NCBI GenBank assembly: GCA_905198155.1
Contig: CAJKBQ010000014.1
Coordinates: forward strand, 1 to 64,000
DNA length: 64,000 nt
Reading direction: 5' to 3'
From: an uncultured Eubacteriales bacterium
GTDB lineage: Bacteria > Bacillota > Clostridia > Oscillospirales > Acutalibacteraceae
Shown: piece after piece, positions 8,482-17,362 of the stretch
How the letters are laid out: each line of letters begins with the position of its first letter
Numbering within the stretch: position 1 is the first letter of the stretch
The notes under the pieces: generated by a model
Told to the model about the DNA's origin: nothing
Seen by the model: only the letters and a program-made list of their open reading frames with translations
The model's database searches: none
Made by a program: the position numbers and the translations under genes

Positions 8482-9564
8482 TCACCGGCTTTCGGGGAGA
8501 GTGGGGGCGTCGATGCGCGCCTGCACGCGGGATTGTCCGTTCAAAATGAAGTCCCGGATATACGCGCGGTCTGTTACGATGGGAGTTTCGTCCATGCAGC
8601 GGTCGATCATTGCGGCCGTGATGACCGGCAGATGCATTTGCCGGTACATCGCGCGGGCGTCGGCGCAGTGTTGCAAAAACGCGCCGAAAAATGAGATCAA
8701 TCCATCGTGCACGCGGGAAACATCTTTGGGAAACCCTTTGGCGATCAGGGCGATATTATTATCAAAATTGGGCGCGAGGGACAGTACCTGCCCGCTTTCG
8801 GGGTCGCGGAGAATTCCGAAATTTTCGGTATGGCGATCCATGTTGTAGCAGATGGTGTCCATCCAAATCAGCAGCAGATACGGCTGCGCCAGCACGGGGG
8901 AAAGCGCGGTCAGCGCGCGGAAACAGGTGCAGTAATCGTCGTCGTCATCGGTCAGCGCCCGCATTGGCTCGAAATTGACGGATGCGTTGTTGGTGAAGTC
9001 TTTGGAGCGGATGAACGCGCCGTCCATTTCGTAGTGCGCCATATCCAGACCGAGTGCCTGGCCCAGCTTGCAGATGAACAGCTCCGAAAAATACTCTGCA
9101 TCGGTGCCGCTTTTGTACATCCACCACGCGCTGTCGATGCGCCGCCAGCATTTTTCGAAACTGCCAATATTGGTCAGCTCCGGCGTGCGGGACGGCGGCA
9201 GGGCAAACGCGTCCGGGTCGCCGCGCAGCGCCAGCTGGTCGAAGTCGTTGGTTCGGAAGCGGATATCGGCCCACGCGGCGTTGGAACCGGCCGGGCGGAA
9301 CCAATAGGTGTCCGTGACCGTGGCGGCATTGACGGCGAGCGCTGTCTGCGCGTCGTCGGCAGTGCGCAGGCGCAGCGCTTTTTTCAGCAGCCGCGAATGC
9401 GTTCGGTGCGAATCGATGGCGCGCGACGCCAACCACGATTCGAGGTTGCGGGTGCGTTTCAGGTACAGCGGAAGCAGGGCGTCGTTTGCTTCCGTCAGAA
9501 TTCCGCCGCGGATTTCCGCAATGGGACGGTTTCCGGACAGGAGGGTGCCGTCGATGTTCAGCAT
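8482..9564 (-). CDS. HipA-like kinase-domain protein
   Basis: A 360-residue protein with HipA-C-type kinase features: the catalytic loop NMDRHTENFG (Asp, Arg, His and Asn as in HipA) followed by the metal-binding PNFDNNIAL, and upstream FSELFICKLGQALGL. HipA kinases phosphorylate Ser or tRNA synthetases in toxin systems. Here the usual N-terminal subdomain is replaced by an unfamiliar 110-residue region, and no HipB-type helix-turn-helix antitoxin is adjacent. The ATG at 9564 follows AAAGGCGGTG; an in-frame GTG at 9573 would leave almost no spacing. It sits between a four-helix-bundle gene and a LysR gene. A kinase role is likely, but toxin function is unproven. Confidence 0.65.
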   Translation of the reverse strand: MLNIDGTLLSGNRPIAEIRGGILTEANDALLPLYLKRTRNLESWLASRAIDSHRTHSRLLKKALRLRTADDAQTALAVNAATVTDTYWFRPAGSNAAWADIRFRTNDFDQLALRGDPDAFALPPSRTPELTNIGSFEKCWRRIDSAWWMYKSGTDAEYFSELFICKLGQALGLDMAHYEMDGAFIRSKDFTNNASVNFEPMRALTDDDDDYCTCFRALTALSPVLAQPYLLLIWMDTICYNMDRHTENFGILRDPESGQVLSLAPNFDNNIALIAKGFPKDVSRVHDGLISFFGAFLQHCADARAMYRQMHLPVITAAMIDRCMDETPIVTDRAYIRDFILNGQSRVQARIDAPTLPESR

Positions 9565-9592
9565 GGGGTTCACCGCCTTTCGGGGAGATGGG

Positions 9593-9946
9593 TTATTTTT
9601 TGGCTGTGTTGATAGAGGCGATCAGGATTCTTTTGACTTCCACGCAGTGCGCCAAAACGGATTGATCGGGATAATAACCGCTTTCGATCAAAAGTTCGAG
9701 CCAATATTCCGTTTCGGAGCATTCTTTCAGCGCGATATGCAGTTTGGCCACAAAGTCCGCTTTGCTTTGCGCATAAAAGGCTTCGCGGATATTTGCGCCA
9801 ATGCTGGTTCCGGCGCGCAGGAACTGGCTGATCAAAGCGCCTTCGCACCGCGCTTCCCGCAGTGCCCTGCAAGCGCGGATGCATTCCAGCGCGAGCGTTT
9901 TGGATTTTACGATCAACGGACTTTCGGCCATACTTTTCACATCCAA
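9593..9946 (-). CDS. Four-helix bundle protein (23S rRNA IVP/S23 family)
   Basis: A 117-residue all-helical protein of the family first seen inside 23S rRNA intervening sequences. The diagnostic helix LRAGTSIGANIREAFYAQSK and the KLHIALKECSETEYWLELL segment are present. It is a small cytoplasmic protein of unknown function, in other organisms often beside defence or mobile genes. Here it stands first in a minus-strand operon with the HipA-like kinase (20-bp gap). The start could also be the ATG at 9931; neither has a strong ribosome site. Confidence 0.75.
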   Translation of the reverse strand: MDVKSMAESPLIVKSKTLALECIRACRALREARCEGALISQFLRAGTSIGANIREAFYAQSKADFVAKLHIALKECSETEYWLELLIESGYYPDQSVLAHCVEVKRILIASINTAKK

Positions 9947-10029
9947 ACGAATCCGTATTCAATTGCTTTTCGCTTTGCGAAAAGCCACCGCACTTCTTCA
10001 CTTTTCACGATTCCTTATTCCCTTGTTTC

Positions 10030-10064
10030 AGTGAAGAGTGAATAGTGAAGAGTGAAGAGTGAAT
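10030..10064. repeat. Five tandem heptamers AGTGAAG/AGTGAAT
   Basis: Five consecutive 7-bp units (AGTGAAG, AGTGAAT, AGTGAAG, AGTGAAG, AGTGAAT) lie just downstream of the tRNA operon terminator. Partial complementary TTCACT/CTTCACT runs lie on the other side (9994-10012), so the area can also fold on itself. Confidence 0.8.
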
Positions 10065-10068
10065 AAGT

Positions 10069-10096
10069 AAAAATCCCGCGCGAGCGCGGGATTTTT
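10069..10096 (-). terminator. tRNA operon terminator
   Basis: A perfect stem ATCCCGCGC/GCGCGGGAT with flanking A5 and T5. It begins directly after the CCA end of tRNA-Gln in the direction of transcription. Confidence 0.85.
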
Positions 10097-10170
10097 GGCT
10101 GGGATGGCCGGATTCGGACCGACGAATAACGGAGTCAAAGTCCGTTGCCTTACCGCTTGGCGACATCCCA
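10096..10170 (-). tRNA. tRNA-Gln (UUG)
   Basis: Acceptor TGGGATG pairs with CATCCCA, the anticodon loop is CTTTGAC between ACGGA and TCCGT (anticodon TTG), the T-arm is GGTCCGAATCC-like, and CCA is encoded. It is the last of four tRNAs. Confidence 0.93.
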
Positions 10171-10283
10171 ATGTATAAAGATGAAAAAATGAAACGAAAA
10201 AATGAAAACCCGGCAAGAGGACGAGACACATCGCTCGGCTCAGATCGGAATTCCTCATGATCCCGTTTCATTCTTTTCATATA

Positions 10284-10360
10284 TGGGGTGGATAGTCGGA
10301 TTCGAACCGACGGCCTCCAGAGCCACAATCTGGCGCGCTAACCAACTGCGCCATACCCAC
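10284..10360 (-). tRNA. tRNA-His (GUG)
   Basis: Acceptor GTGGGTA pairs with TATCCAC. The anticodon loop TTGTGGC between CCAGA and TCTGG gives GTG. C73 and an encoded CCA are present, and the base before G1 is G, matching the G-1 expected for tRNA-His. Confidence 0.93.
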
Positions 10361-10378
10361 CATATTGCAAAAGTTGTG

Positions 10379-10455
10379 TGGTGCGCCAGAAGGGACTCGA
10401 ACCCCTGACCTACTGCTTAGAAGGCAGTTGCTCTATCCAGTTGAGCTACTGGCGC
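10379..10455 (-). tRNA. tRNA-Arg (UCU)
   Basis: Acceptor GCGCCAG pairs with CTGGCGC. The anticodon loop CTTCTAA between ACTGC and GCAGT gives TCT, and CCA is encoded. Confidence 0.93.
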
Positions 10456-10472
10456 AAAAATGAAATTGAATT

Positions 10473-10546
10473 TGGAGCGGGTGATGGGAATCGAACCCAC
10501 ACAACCAGCTTGGAAGGCTGGGGTTCTACCACTGAACTACACCCGC
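10473..10546 (-). tRNA. tRNA-Gly (UCC)
   Basis: Acceptor GCGGGTG pairs with CACCCGC. The anticodon loop CTTCCAA between CCAGC and GCTGG gives TCC. U73 and an encoded CCA are present. It is the first tRNA of the operon. Confidence 0.93.
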
Positions 10547-10565
10547 GTGTCAAACAGCGTACTCA

Positions 10566-10594
10566 ATTTTATCACACCTTGGCGCGAATGTCAA
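10566..10594 (-). promoter_or_regulatory. tRNA operon promoter
   Basis: TTGACA and TAAAAT with a 17-bp spacer on the minus strand, 20 bp upstream of tRNA-Gly. Confidence 0.8.
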
Positions 10595-10657
10595 GGGCTT
10601 TTGAAAAATTGGCTGCATTTTTTGCAAAAAAAATTGCCGATATGGACGCGTGCGGGC

Positions 10658-10687
10658 TTGACAAAACCATGCGGCGCGTGGTATCCT
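10658..10687 (+). promoter_or_regulatory. Promoter of the AraC regulator at 10.7 kb
   Basis: TTGACA (10658-10663) and TATCCT (10682-10687) with an 18-bp spacer, 35 bp before the start codon. Confidence 0.6.
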
Positions 10688-10722
10688 AAACATTGGAGCG
10701 AAACGCAGAGGAGGGAACGCGG

Positions 10723-11568
10723 ATGGAGCCGAAACGGCTAACGGCCGAGCGATTTGTGGACGGGCGCACGGGGTGCAGCTACCGGTATGTGCGCAGCGAG
10801 ACGGAATTTTTCCGCCCGCACGACCACGACTACTACGAGCTGTTCCTGGTGCTGGACGGCGTTGCGCATCACGTAGTGAACGGGCAGCAGTCGGATCTGC
10901 CGGTCGGGACGCTGGTGCTGATCCGCCCGCACGACCTGCACGACTATGTTCGCGGGACGGGCGCGGAGTTTGGGTTTGTGAACCTGAGCTTTTTGCCGGA
11001 GCTGTTCGACCAGGTGGCCTTGTTTGTCGGCGACGGGTTCCCGGCGGAGGCGCTGCGCACGGCCGCGCTGCCGCCGTCGGTGCTGCTGACGGGGAGCGCG
11101 TTCCAAAAATTGAAGCAGCGGATGGAGGCGCTGTGCGTCCTGTCCGACGACGGGATCCCGCAGCTGCGGTTCCGGATGCGGACGCTGCTGTTCGACATTC
11201 TGACCCGGTATTTCGGCGAATATACGGCCGACCCGGCGGAGGCGGTGCCGGACTGGCTGGCCGAAGCGCGCCGGAAAATGCAGCAGAACCGCAATTTCAG
11301 CGGCGGGATGGCGCGGATGGCGGAGCTGTCCGGCAAATCGCGCGAGCATTTGGCACGGAGCATCCGGAAATACTACCACCAGTCGGCCAGCGAATTCATC
11401 AACGAACTGCGGCTGACGTACTTTGCGAATATGCTGCGCAACAGCAATTACCCGATTTTGGCGCTGTGCTACGACAGCGGATTCCAAAACGTCAGCTGGG
11501 CCTACGCGCAGTTTCGCCGCAAATATGGGATGACGCCGCGGCAGTATCGGGAAAGCGCGTGGGAGTGA
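10723..11568 (+). CDS. AraC-family transcriptional regulator (cupin sensor)
   Basis: A 281-residue regulator. The N-terminal half is a cupin-type sensor (HDHDYYELFLVLDGVAHHVV, LVLIRPHDLHDY) that in relatives binds a sugar or other small ligand. The last 100 residues hold two helix-turn-helix motifs (MARMAELSGKSREHLARSIR and LALCYDSGFQNVSWAYAQFR) ending in the family signature FRRKYGMTPRQYR. The start at 10723 follows GAGGAGGG; an in-frame ATG at 10693 is rejected. It is a lone gene, convergent with pfkA, so its targets are not evident locally. Confidence 0.9.
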   Translation: MEPKRLTAERFVDGRTGCSYRYVRSETEFFRPHDHDYYELFLVLDGVAHHVVNGQQSDLPVGTLVLIRPHDLHDYVRGTGAEFGFVNLSFLPELFDQVALFVGDGFPAEALRTAALPPSVLLTGSAFQKLKQRMEALCVLSDDGIPQLRFRMRTLLFDILTRYFGEYTADPAEAVPDWLAEARRKMQQNRNFSGGMARMAELSGKSREHLARSIRKYYHQSASEFINELRLTYFANMLRNSNYPILALCYDSGFQNVSWAYAQFRRKYGMTPRQYRESAWE

Positions 11569-11649
11569 CACGCAGTAAGCCCCGCTTTTTGGCAGGAAAA
11601 CGCAGATTCTATTCGATATCATTGAGCTTTCTTAAAACGTTACCACACA

Positions 11650-11693
11650 AAAGAACCGGGATCATCGCATAAAACGAAAATCCCGGTTCTTTT
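11650..11693. terminator. Bidirectional terminator between araC-type gene and pfkA
   Basis: AAAGAACCGGGAT and ATCCCGGTTCTTTT form a 12-bp stem with a 17-base loop. A- and T-runs on both sides serve the two convergent genes. Confidence 0.8.
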
Positions 11694-11717
11694 ACTGCAT
11701 CCGCAGTATATTTTTCC

Positions 11718-12680
11718 TCAAATCGAAATCGTCCGCGCGACCTTCAGCAGATCCCACGCGAATTCTTTCTTCATTGCAAGACCTTCGGTAATATCGTAAT
11801 CGACAAGCTTGTCGTCTTTGATGCCGACGACGCGCTTCGTTTTGCCCTGCGCCAGCAGCTGCACGGCGTAGTAGCCCATCTCGCTGGCCAGCACGCGGTC
11901 GCGCGCAGACGGCGAACCGCCGCGCTGCACATGCCCCAGCACGCAGCCGCGCGTTTCGACGCCGGTTTTCGCTTCGATCTCTTTGCACAGCGCGTCCACG
12001 TTGAGCATCAGCTCGGACACCACGACGATGAAATTCTTCTTGCCGGTCGCCTGCGAGCGCTTGATCGGCGCGATTACGTCGCGGTCAATATCGTACTTCT
12101 CTTCCGGAATCAGGATCGCCGTCGCGCCGACCGCCAGGCCGGTGTTCAGCGCCAGATACCCGGCGTGATGCCCCATCACTTCGACCACGCTGCACCGGTC
12201 GTGCGACATCATGGTGTCGCGAATCTTGTCCACCATTTCGATGGCGGTGTTCATCGCGGTGTCGTAGCCGATGGTGTAGTCGGTGCAGGAAATGTCGTTG
12301 TCGATGGTGCCCGGCAGGCCGATGCAGCAGATGCCTTCGCCGCACAGGTCGCGCGCGCCGCGGAACGAGCCGTCGCCGCCGATGACGACCAGCCCCTCGA
12401 TCCCCAGCCGGCGGCAGTTGTCTGCCGCTTTTTTGACGCCGGCAGGCGTGTTGAATTCGGGGCTGCGCGCCGTGTACAGGCAGGTGCCGCCCATTTGCAG
12501 GATATTGGCCACCGAACGCGCGTCCAGCGGATAGATATCGTTTTCCAGCAGGCCGTTGTAGCCGCGGCGGACGCCGACGACTTCCATCCCGGCTGCAACG
12601 CCGGCGCGCGTAACGGCGCGGATGGCCGCGTTCATGCCCGGCGCGTCGCCGCCGCTCGTCAAAATCGCAATTTTCTTCAT
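11718..12680 (-). CDS. pfkA: ATP-dependent 6-phosphofructokinase
   Basis: A 320-residue PfkA of standard length that phosphorylates fructose 6-phosphate in glycolysis. The N-terminal KKIAILTSGGDAPGMNA loop binds ATP. The GGDGS motif (Gly where PPi enzymes have Asp) and PGTIDND (Gly where PPi enzymes have Lys) mark it as the ATP-using type; the Asp of TIDND is the catalytic base. EVMGHHAGYLA and HVQRGGSPSARDR complete the substrate and effector sites. The ATG at 12680 follows AAAGGAAG. It is the last gene of the hprK-dnaE run but also has its own promoter. A second, PPi-type enzyme lies at 39.9 kb. Confidence 0.96.
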   Translation of the reverse strand: MKKIAILTSGGDAPGMNAAIRAVTRAGVAAGMEVVGVRRGYNGLLENDIYPLDARSVANILQMGGTCLYTARSPEFNTPAGVKKAADNCRRLGIEGLVVIGGDGSFRGARDLCGEGICCIGLPGTIDNDISCTDYTIGYDTAMNTAIEMVDKIRDTMMSHDRCSVVEVMGHHAGYLALNTGLAVGATAILIPEEKYDIDRDVIAPIKRSQATGKKNFIVVVSELMLNVDALCKEIEAKTGVETRGCVLGHVQRGGSPSARDRVLASEMGYYAVQLLAQGKTKRVVGIKDDKLVDYDITEGLAMKKEFAWDLLKVARTISI

Positions 12681-12760
12681 ATGAATCTTCCTTTCCCAAA
12701 AACGTGCGCGCCGCTCCACCCAACCGAGCCGCGCGCAGCAAATAATATGCGCTTATATCT

Positions 12761-12789
12761 ATTATATCCGCCCGCGGCGGATTTTTCAA
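12761..12789 (-). promoter_or_regulatory. pfkA promoter
   Basis: TTGAAA (12784-12789) and TATAAT (12761-12766) on the minus strand with a 17-bp spacer. The spacer itself is a GC-rich palindrome (CCGCCGCGGGCGG). Confidence 0.7.
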
Positions 12790-12847
12790 GTCGCTTGATA
12801 AACTTTTCTGCAAAAAATGATGGATTTCGCACAAGCAACAAAAATAC

Positions 12848-15800
12848 TTATTCCACCACGGCCACATTTTCCGCGCCGAGCAGCCGCCGCAACTCGCCGA
12901 GCATCGGTTCGTTGAGCATCACCCACAGCCCGCGCGACGCCATCGACAGCTTGCCCGTGGCGGTGCAGCGCACATAAACCGGCGTATTTCCGTCGAAAAT
13001 CGCCATCACGCGCTTGGCGCGGAGGAACGCGTCACAGTCAAAATCCGGGATGCGGAGGTACAGGCCGTGCTTGGCGGAGCGCGCCGAAGCGGCGGGCGCG
13101 GCCGGACGCGCCGGACGATTTTCCGCCGGCCGTGCAACATTTTTACCTAACTTTGCAACATCCGTGTCGGGCGCCGGAGCGACCGATTCGCACAGCAGCT
13201 TGGCGTCCTCTTCTTCGCGCAGGCTGATCCGCGCGCGCAGTTCCAGCACGGCGCCTTCCTGCAGGTACGACGCGTACTGCTCCAAAATCCGGGGGAACAC
13301 GAGCATTTCAATCGAACCGTACAGGTCTTCCAGCGTGACGAACGCCATGGTCTGGTTGTTTTTCGTGATTTTGGTGCGCACCGTCTGGACAATCGCCAGC
13401 ACGGTGACGACTTCGCCGTCGCGGTAGGTGGTGTCCGGCGTATGGTCGGGCGAATTGTGCGCGCAGGCGAGGATGACGCCGATGTGCGCGGCGTGAATCG
13501 CGTCCGACACCGCCTGATACGCCGCCATCGGGTGGCCGGACAGGTACATCCCGGTCATTTCCTTTTCCATCGCCAGCAGCTCCGGCATCGGGTATTCCGG
13601 CACGTCCGGCAGCTCCGGCTCGTTGGCGCGCGCGCCGTCGCCGCCGTCCGCCATGCCGAACAGGTTCAGCTGGCCTTCCAGGTTACGCCGCCGCGCGCTG
13701 TCCAAATCGTCGAGGATGGTGTCCATACTGACGAACATCTGCCGCCGGTTGGCGCCCAGGCCGTCGAGCGCGCCGCATTTGACGAGCGATTCCAGCGCGC
13801 GGCGGTTCAGCTCTTTGCCGTACATCCGGTCGCAGAAATCGTAGAACGATGCGAACGGCCGCGTCTGCCGCTCGGCAATCAGCTGATCGACGAAGCTGCG
13901 CCCGATGTTGCGGCTGGCCAGCAGCCCGAACCGGATCGCATTGCCGGACACGGTGAACCCGCTGCCGCTTTCGTTGACGCTCGGCGGCAGCACGGCGATG
14001 CCCAGCCGCTGGCATTCGGCCATGTATTCCGCGACTTTGGTGGTGTTGTCCAGCACGCTGGTCAGCAGCGCCGCCATGAATTCGCGCGGGTAGTGGCATT
14101 TGAGGAACGCCGTCTGATACGATACGTATGCGTACGACGCGGCGTGCGGTTTGTTAAACGCGTACGACGCGAAACTTTCCATCTCGCTGACGATGGCCAT
14201 AGCGCTTTTTTCGTCCACGCCGCGTTTCAGGCAGCCTTCGACGATCACGTTGCCGTTTTCGTCCGTCAGGCCGTGGACGAAAATGCGCCGTTCACGCTCC
14301 ATCACGTCTTTTTTCTTTTTGCTCATCGCGCGGCGCACGATGTCGGCGCGGCCGAGCGTGTACCCGGCCAGCGAGCGGAAAATCTGCATGATCTGCTCCT
14401 GGTAAACCATACAGCCGTACGTCACCTTCAAAATCGGTTCCAGCGACGGATGCAGGTACGTGACCAGGCTGGGATTGTGGCGGTTTTGGATGTACCGCGG
14501 GATGGAATCCATCGGCCCCGGGCGGTACAGCGAGATCACGGCGATCAGGTCTTCCAGGCTTTCCGGACCCAGCTGCATCAGCACGCCGCGCATCCCGGAC
14601 GATTCAAACTGGAACACGCCCTCCGTCTGCCCGGCGGACAGCATTTGGTAGATCGCGGGATCTTCGGTGGAAATGCGGTCAATGGCAAAGTCCGGGTTGG
14701 TGCGCTGCACCATGCGCTCGGCGTCGCGGATAACGGTCAGCGTCCGCAGCCCCAGAAAGTCCATTTTCAGCAGACCCAGCTCTTCGAGCGTGGTCATGGT
14801 GTACTGCGTGACGACGGCTTCGTCGTTTTTGGCCAGCGGGACATAGTTCATGACGGGCTGCTCGGTAATCACCACGCCGGCAGCGTGGCGCGACGCGTGG
14901 CGCGGCATCCCTTCCACCTTGCGCGCCATGTCGATCAGCTCGGCGATCTGCGGGTCCTCCTCGGCGGCGGCGCGCAGCTCGGCGGACATGGTCAGCGCTT
15001 TGTCCAGCGTGATGTTCAGCTCCATCGGCACCAGCTTGGCGATGGCGTCGGCGCGGGCGTAGGGGATGGCCAGCGCGCGCGCCACATCCCGGATGGCGCC
15101 GCGCGCCGCCATGGTGCCGAACGTGACGATCTGCGCGACGTGATCGGCGCCGTATTTGCGGACGACGTAGTCGATAACCTCCTGCCGCCGCTCGAAGCAG
15201 AAGTCGATGTCAAAGTCCGGCATACTGACGCGCTCCGGGTTCAAAAACCGCTCGAACAGCAGGTTGTATTTCATCGGGTCGATGCCGGTGATGCCGATGC
15301 AGTACGCCGCCAGACTGCCCGCGCCGGAGCCGCGCCCCGGCCCGACGGGAATCTGCACCGATTTGGCGTAGCGGACGAAATCGTGCACGATCAGGTAGTA
15401 GTCCACATACCCCATCCGCTCGATGGTGGACAGCTCGTATTCCAGCCGGTCGATGTACGGCTGCGGCGGATTTTCGCCGTAGCGGCGGTGCAGCCCGTCG
15501 AAGCACTGGCGGCGGAAGTACTGTGCGTGATCCTCGTTGTTCGGCACGTCGAAATGCGGCAGCTTGGTGTGGCCGAATTCAAACTCCACGTTGCACCGTT
15601 CGGCAATTTTCGCGGTATTGTCGGCAGCGTCCGGCCGCGACGGGAAAAGCGCGCGCATTTCGTCTTCGCTTTTGAGGTAAAATTCGTCAGATCCGAACTC
15701 CATGGTGTCGTCGTCTTCGACGGTGTGGTTTGTTTGGATGCAGATCAGGATGTGGTGCATCCGGCTGTCTTCTTTTTGCAGGTAGTGCGCGTCGTTGGTG

Positions 15801-16402
15801 ACGACGAGCGGGATACCGGTTTCGTTTGCCAGCCGGATGATCCCCGGCGCGACCTGCTTTTGCTCCGGCAGGCCGTGATCCTGCAATTCGAGGTAGTAGT
15901 GATCGGGGCCAAAGATTTCCGCCATTTCGAGCGCGACGCGCTTGGCTTCGGCGTAATCGTTGTGCAGCAGCGCCTGCGGCACTTCGCCCGCCAGGCACGC
16001 CGACAGCGCGATCAGCCCTTCGTGGTACTGGCGCAGCAGCTCGTAGTCCACGCGCGGCTTCACGTAGAACCCTTCCGTCCATGCTTTGGACACCATGGCG
16101 CACAGGTTTTCGTACCCTTTGTTGTTTTCACACAGCAGCACCAAATGCGCGCGTTCGCGGTCGGCGGACGATTTGTCGAACCGGGAGCGCGCGGCGACGT
16201 ACACCTCGCACCCGATGATCGGCTTCACGCCGACGGCGCGGGCGGCTTTGTAAAAATCGACGGCGCCGTACATCACGCCGTGGTCGGTGATGGCGCAGGC
16301 GGTTTGGCCCAAATCGGCGGCGCGCTGCGCCAGCTGCTTGATCCGGCACGCGCCGTCCAGCAGGCTGTACTCACTGTGAACGTGTAAATGGGTAAACGCC
16401 AT
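12848..16402 (-). CDS. dnaE: DNA polymerase III alpha subunit (DnaE)
   Basis: An 1184-residue replicative polymerase subunit, full length for DnaE1/DnaE3-type proteins. The PHP domain opens with THLHVHSEYSLLDG (about 4-17) and continues with ITDHGVMYGAVDF. The palm carries the catalytic PDFDIDF (about residue 395) with GPGRGSGAGSL before it. Next come the helix-hairpin-helix segment and an OB-fold (about 985-1065, VRTKITKNNQTMAFVTLEDL). There is no 3'-5' exonuclease domain, so it is not PolC. It lies 27 bp after whiA in the operon and is followed by pfkA. Confidence 0.97.
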   Translation of the reverse strand: MAFTHLHVHSEYSLLDGACRIKQLAQRAADLGQTACAITDHGVMYGAVDFYKAARAVGVKPIIGCEVYVAARSRFDKSSADRERAHLVLLCENNKGYENLCAMVSKAWTEGFYVKPRVDYELLRQYHEGLIALSACLAGEVPQALLHNDYAEAKRVALEMAEIFGPDHYYLELQDHGLPEQKQVAPGIIRLANETGIPLVVTNDAHYLQKEDSRMHHILICIQTNHTVEDDDTMEFGSDEFYLKSEDEMRALFPSRPDAADNTAKIAERCNVEFEFGHTKLPHFDVPNNEDHAQYFRRQCFDGLHRRYGENPPQPYIDRLEYELSTIERMGYVDYYLIVHDFVRYAKSVQIPVGPGRGSGAGSLAAYCIGITGIDPMKYNLLFERFLNPERVSMPDFDIDFCFERRQEVIDYVVRKYGADHVAQIVTFGTMAARGAIRDVARALAIPYARADAIAKLVPMELNITLDKALTMSAELRAAAEEDPQIAELIDMARKVEGMPRHASRHAAGVVITEQPVMNYVPLAKNDEAVVTQYTMTTLEELGLLKMDFLGLRTLTVIRDAERMVQRTNPDFAIDRISTEDPAIYQMLSAGQTEGVFQFESSGMRGVLMQLGPESLEDLIAVISLYRPGPMDSIPRYIQNRHNPSLVTYLHPSLEPILKVTYGCMVYQEQIMQIFRSLAGYTLGRADIVRRAMSKKKKDVMERERRIFVHGLTDENGNVIVEGCLKRGVDEKSAMAIVSEMESFASYAFNKPHAASYAYVSYQTAFLKCHYPREFMAALLTSVLDNTTKVAEYMAECQRLGIAVLPPSVNESGSGFTVSGNAIRFGLLASRNIGRSFVDQLIAERQTRPFASFYDFCDRMYGKELNRRALESLVKCGALDGLGANRRQMFVSMDTILDDLDSARRRNLEGQLNLFGMADGGDGARANEPELPDVPEYPMPELLAMEKEMTGMYLSGHPMAAYQAVSDAIHAAHIGVILACAHNSPDHTPDTTYRDGEVVTVLAIVQTVRTKITKNNQTMAFVTLEDLYGSIEMLVFPRILEQYASYLQEGAVLELRARISLREEEDAKLLCESVAPAPDTDVAKLGKNVARPAENRPARPAAPAASARSAKHGLYLRIPDFDCDAFLRAKRVMAIFDGNTPVYVRCTATGKLSMASRGLWVMLNEPMLGELRRLLGAENVAVVE

Positions 16403-16429
16403 GGCAGGTTCCTCCTGAAATGCAAAAGA

Positions 16430-17347
16430 TCATCCGGCGCGGCCGTCCGATTTTTCCGCCAGCTGCACCAGCCGCGTCAGCCGGTGATTGACGCCGCTGC
16501 GGCTGACCGGCGGATCCAGCGCCTCGCCCAGTTCGCGCAGCGAATATTCGGGGTGCGCCAGCCGCAGCGCGGCCAGCGCCCGCAGCTCGTCCGGCAGCTG
16601 CGTCCACGCCGGCGAATTGCGCACGCGCAGGATTGCTTCGATCTGCGCAGCGGCGGCGGAGACGGTTTTGTCGATGTTGGCGGTGTCAAAATTGGTGCGG
16701 CGGTTGGCGTCGCTGCGGCGCTCGTTGCGGGCGCGGACGGCGCGAACGGCTTCGGCACGGTTCGGCGCGCCAATCGCGTCCAGCAGCGCGGCGATGTCGG
16801 CGGCGTTTTTGAAGTAGATCACCGACGCGCCCTTGCGCGCCGTGCGGCCGGGATTCAGCGTCAGCGCCGATTGCAGCACCATCGCCAGCGCGTCGGCCAG
16901 CGGGCGGTTGGGGGCGTTGAATTCCAGGTGATAGCCGTGCGCAGGGTCGTTGAGCGTGCCGCAGGTGAGGAATGCGCCGCGCAGAAACGCCGCCGCGCAG
17001 CACGGCTGCGCCAGGTTGGCAAACCGCACTTCCCGCCGCACATCGGCCGCCGAATGCCCAAAGCAGCGCAGCACCGCGCTGCGCTGACTGTCCGGCACCA
17101 CCACGGTGCAGATACGGCCGCGGCTGCGCTGCGTGAGCGGGGTGCGCACATCGACGAATACCCCGGTTTCCGCGGCCAGCAGCGCGGCGGCCGTCTGCGC
17201 GACGGTGGCGCTTTCGGTTTGCAGCACGATGGCGCTGCCGTCGAACCGGTGGCCGTACAGGAACAGCGCATATGCCTCCGCCCGGCGGCAGCAGTCCGGC
17301 AGCGCGCACGCGCACAATTCTTTTTTCAGTTCCGACGCAAAGGACAT
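16430..17347 (-). CDS. whiA: WhiA, sporulation/cell-division regulator
   Basis: A 305-residue WhiA. It starts with the family hallmark SFASELKKELC, has a LAGLIDADG-like N-terminal domain (AYALFLYGHRFDG, AAAFLRGAFLTCGTLNDP) without nuclease residues, and ends in a helix-turn-helix (YSLRELGEALDPPVSRSGVN) that binds DNA. In Firmicutes it affects chromosome segregation and division. The ATG at 17347 is chosen over an in-frame TTG at 17356, which would sit only 2 bases from AAGGAG. It lies 15 bp after rapZ, where yvcK is usually found in relatives. Confidence 0.95.
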   Translation of the reverse strand: MSFASELKKELCACALPDCCRRAEAYALFLYGHRFDGSAIVLQTESATVAQTAAALLAAETGVFVDVRTPLTQRSRGRICTVVVPDSQRSAVLRCFGHSAADVRREVRFANLAQPCCAAAFLRGAFLTCGTLNDPAHGYHLEFNAPNRPLADALAMVLQSALTLNPGRTARKGASVIYFKNAADIAALLDAIGAPNRAEAVRAVRARNERRSDANRRTNFDTANIDKTVSAAAAQIEAILRVRNSPAWTQLPDELRALAALRLAHPEYSLRELGEALDPPVSRSGVNHRLTRLVQLAEKSDGRAG

Positions 17348-17362
17348 GGTACGCAAAGCTCC

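Noticed and set aside
13442..16387. A 981-codon plus-strand frame opposite dnaE
   Set aside because: Antisense shadow of dnaE with no recognisable motif.
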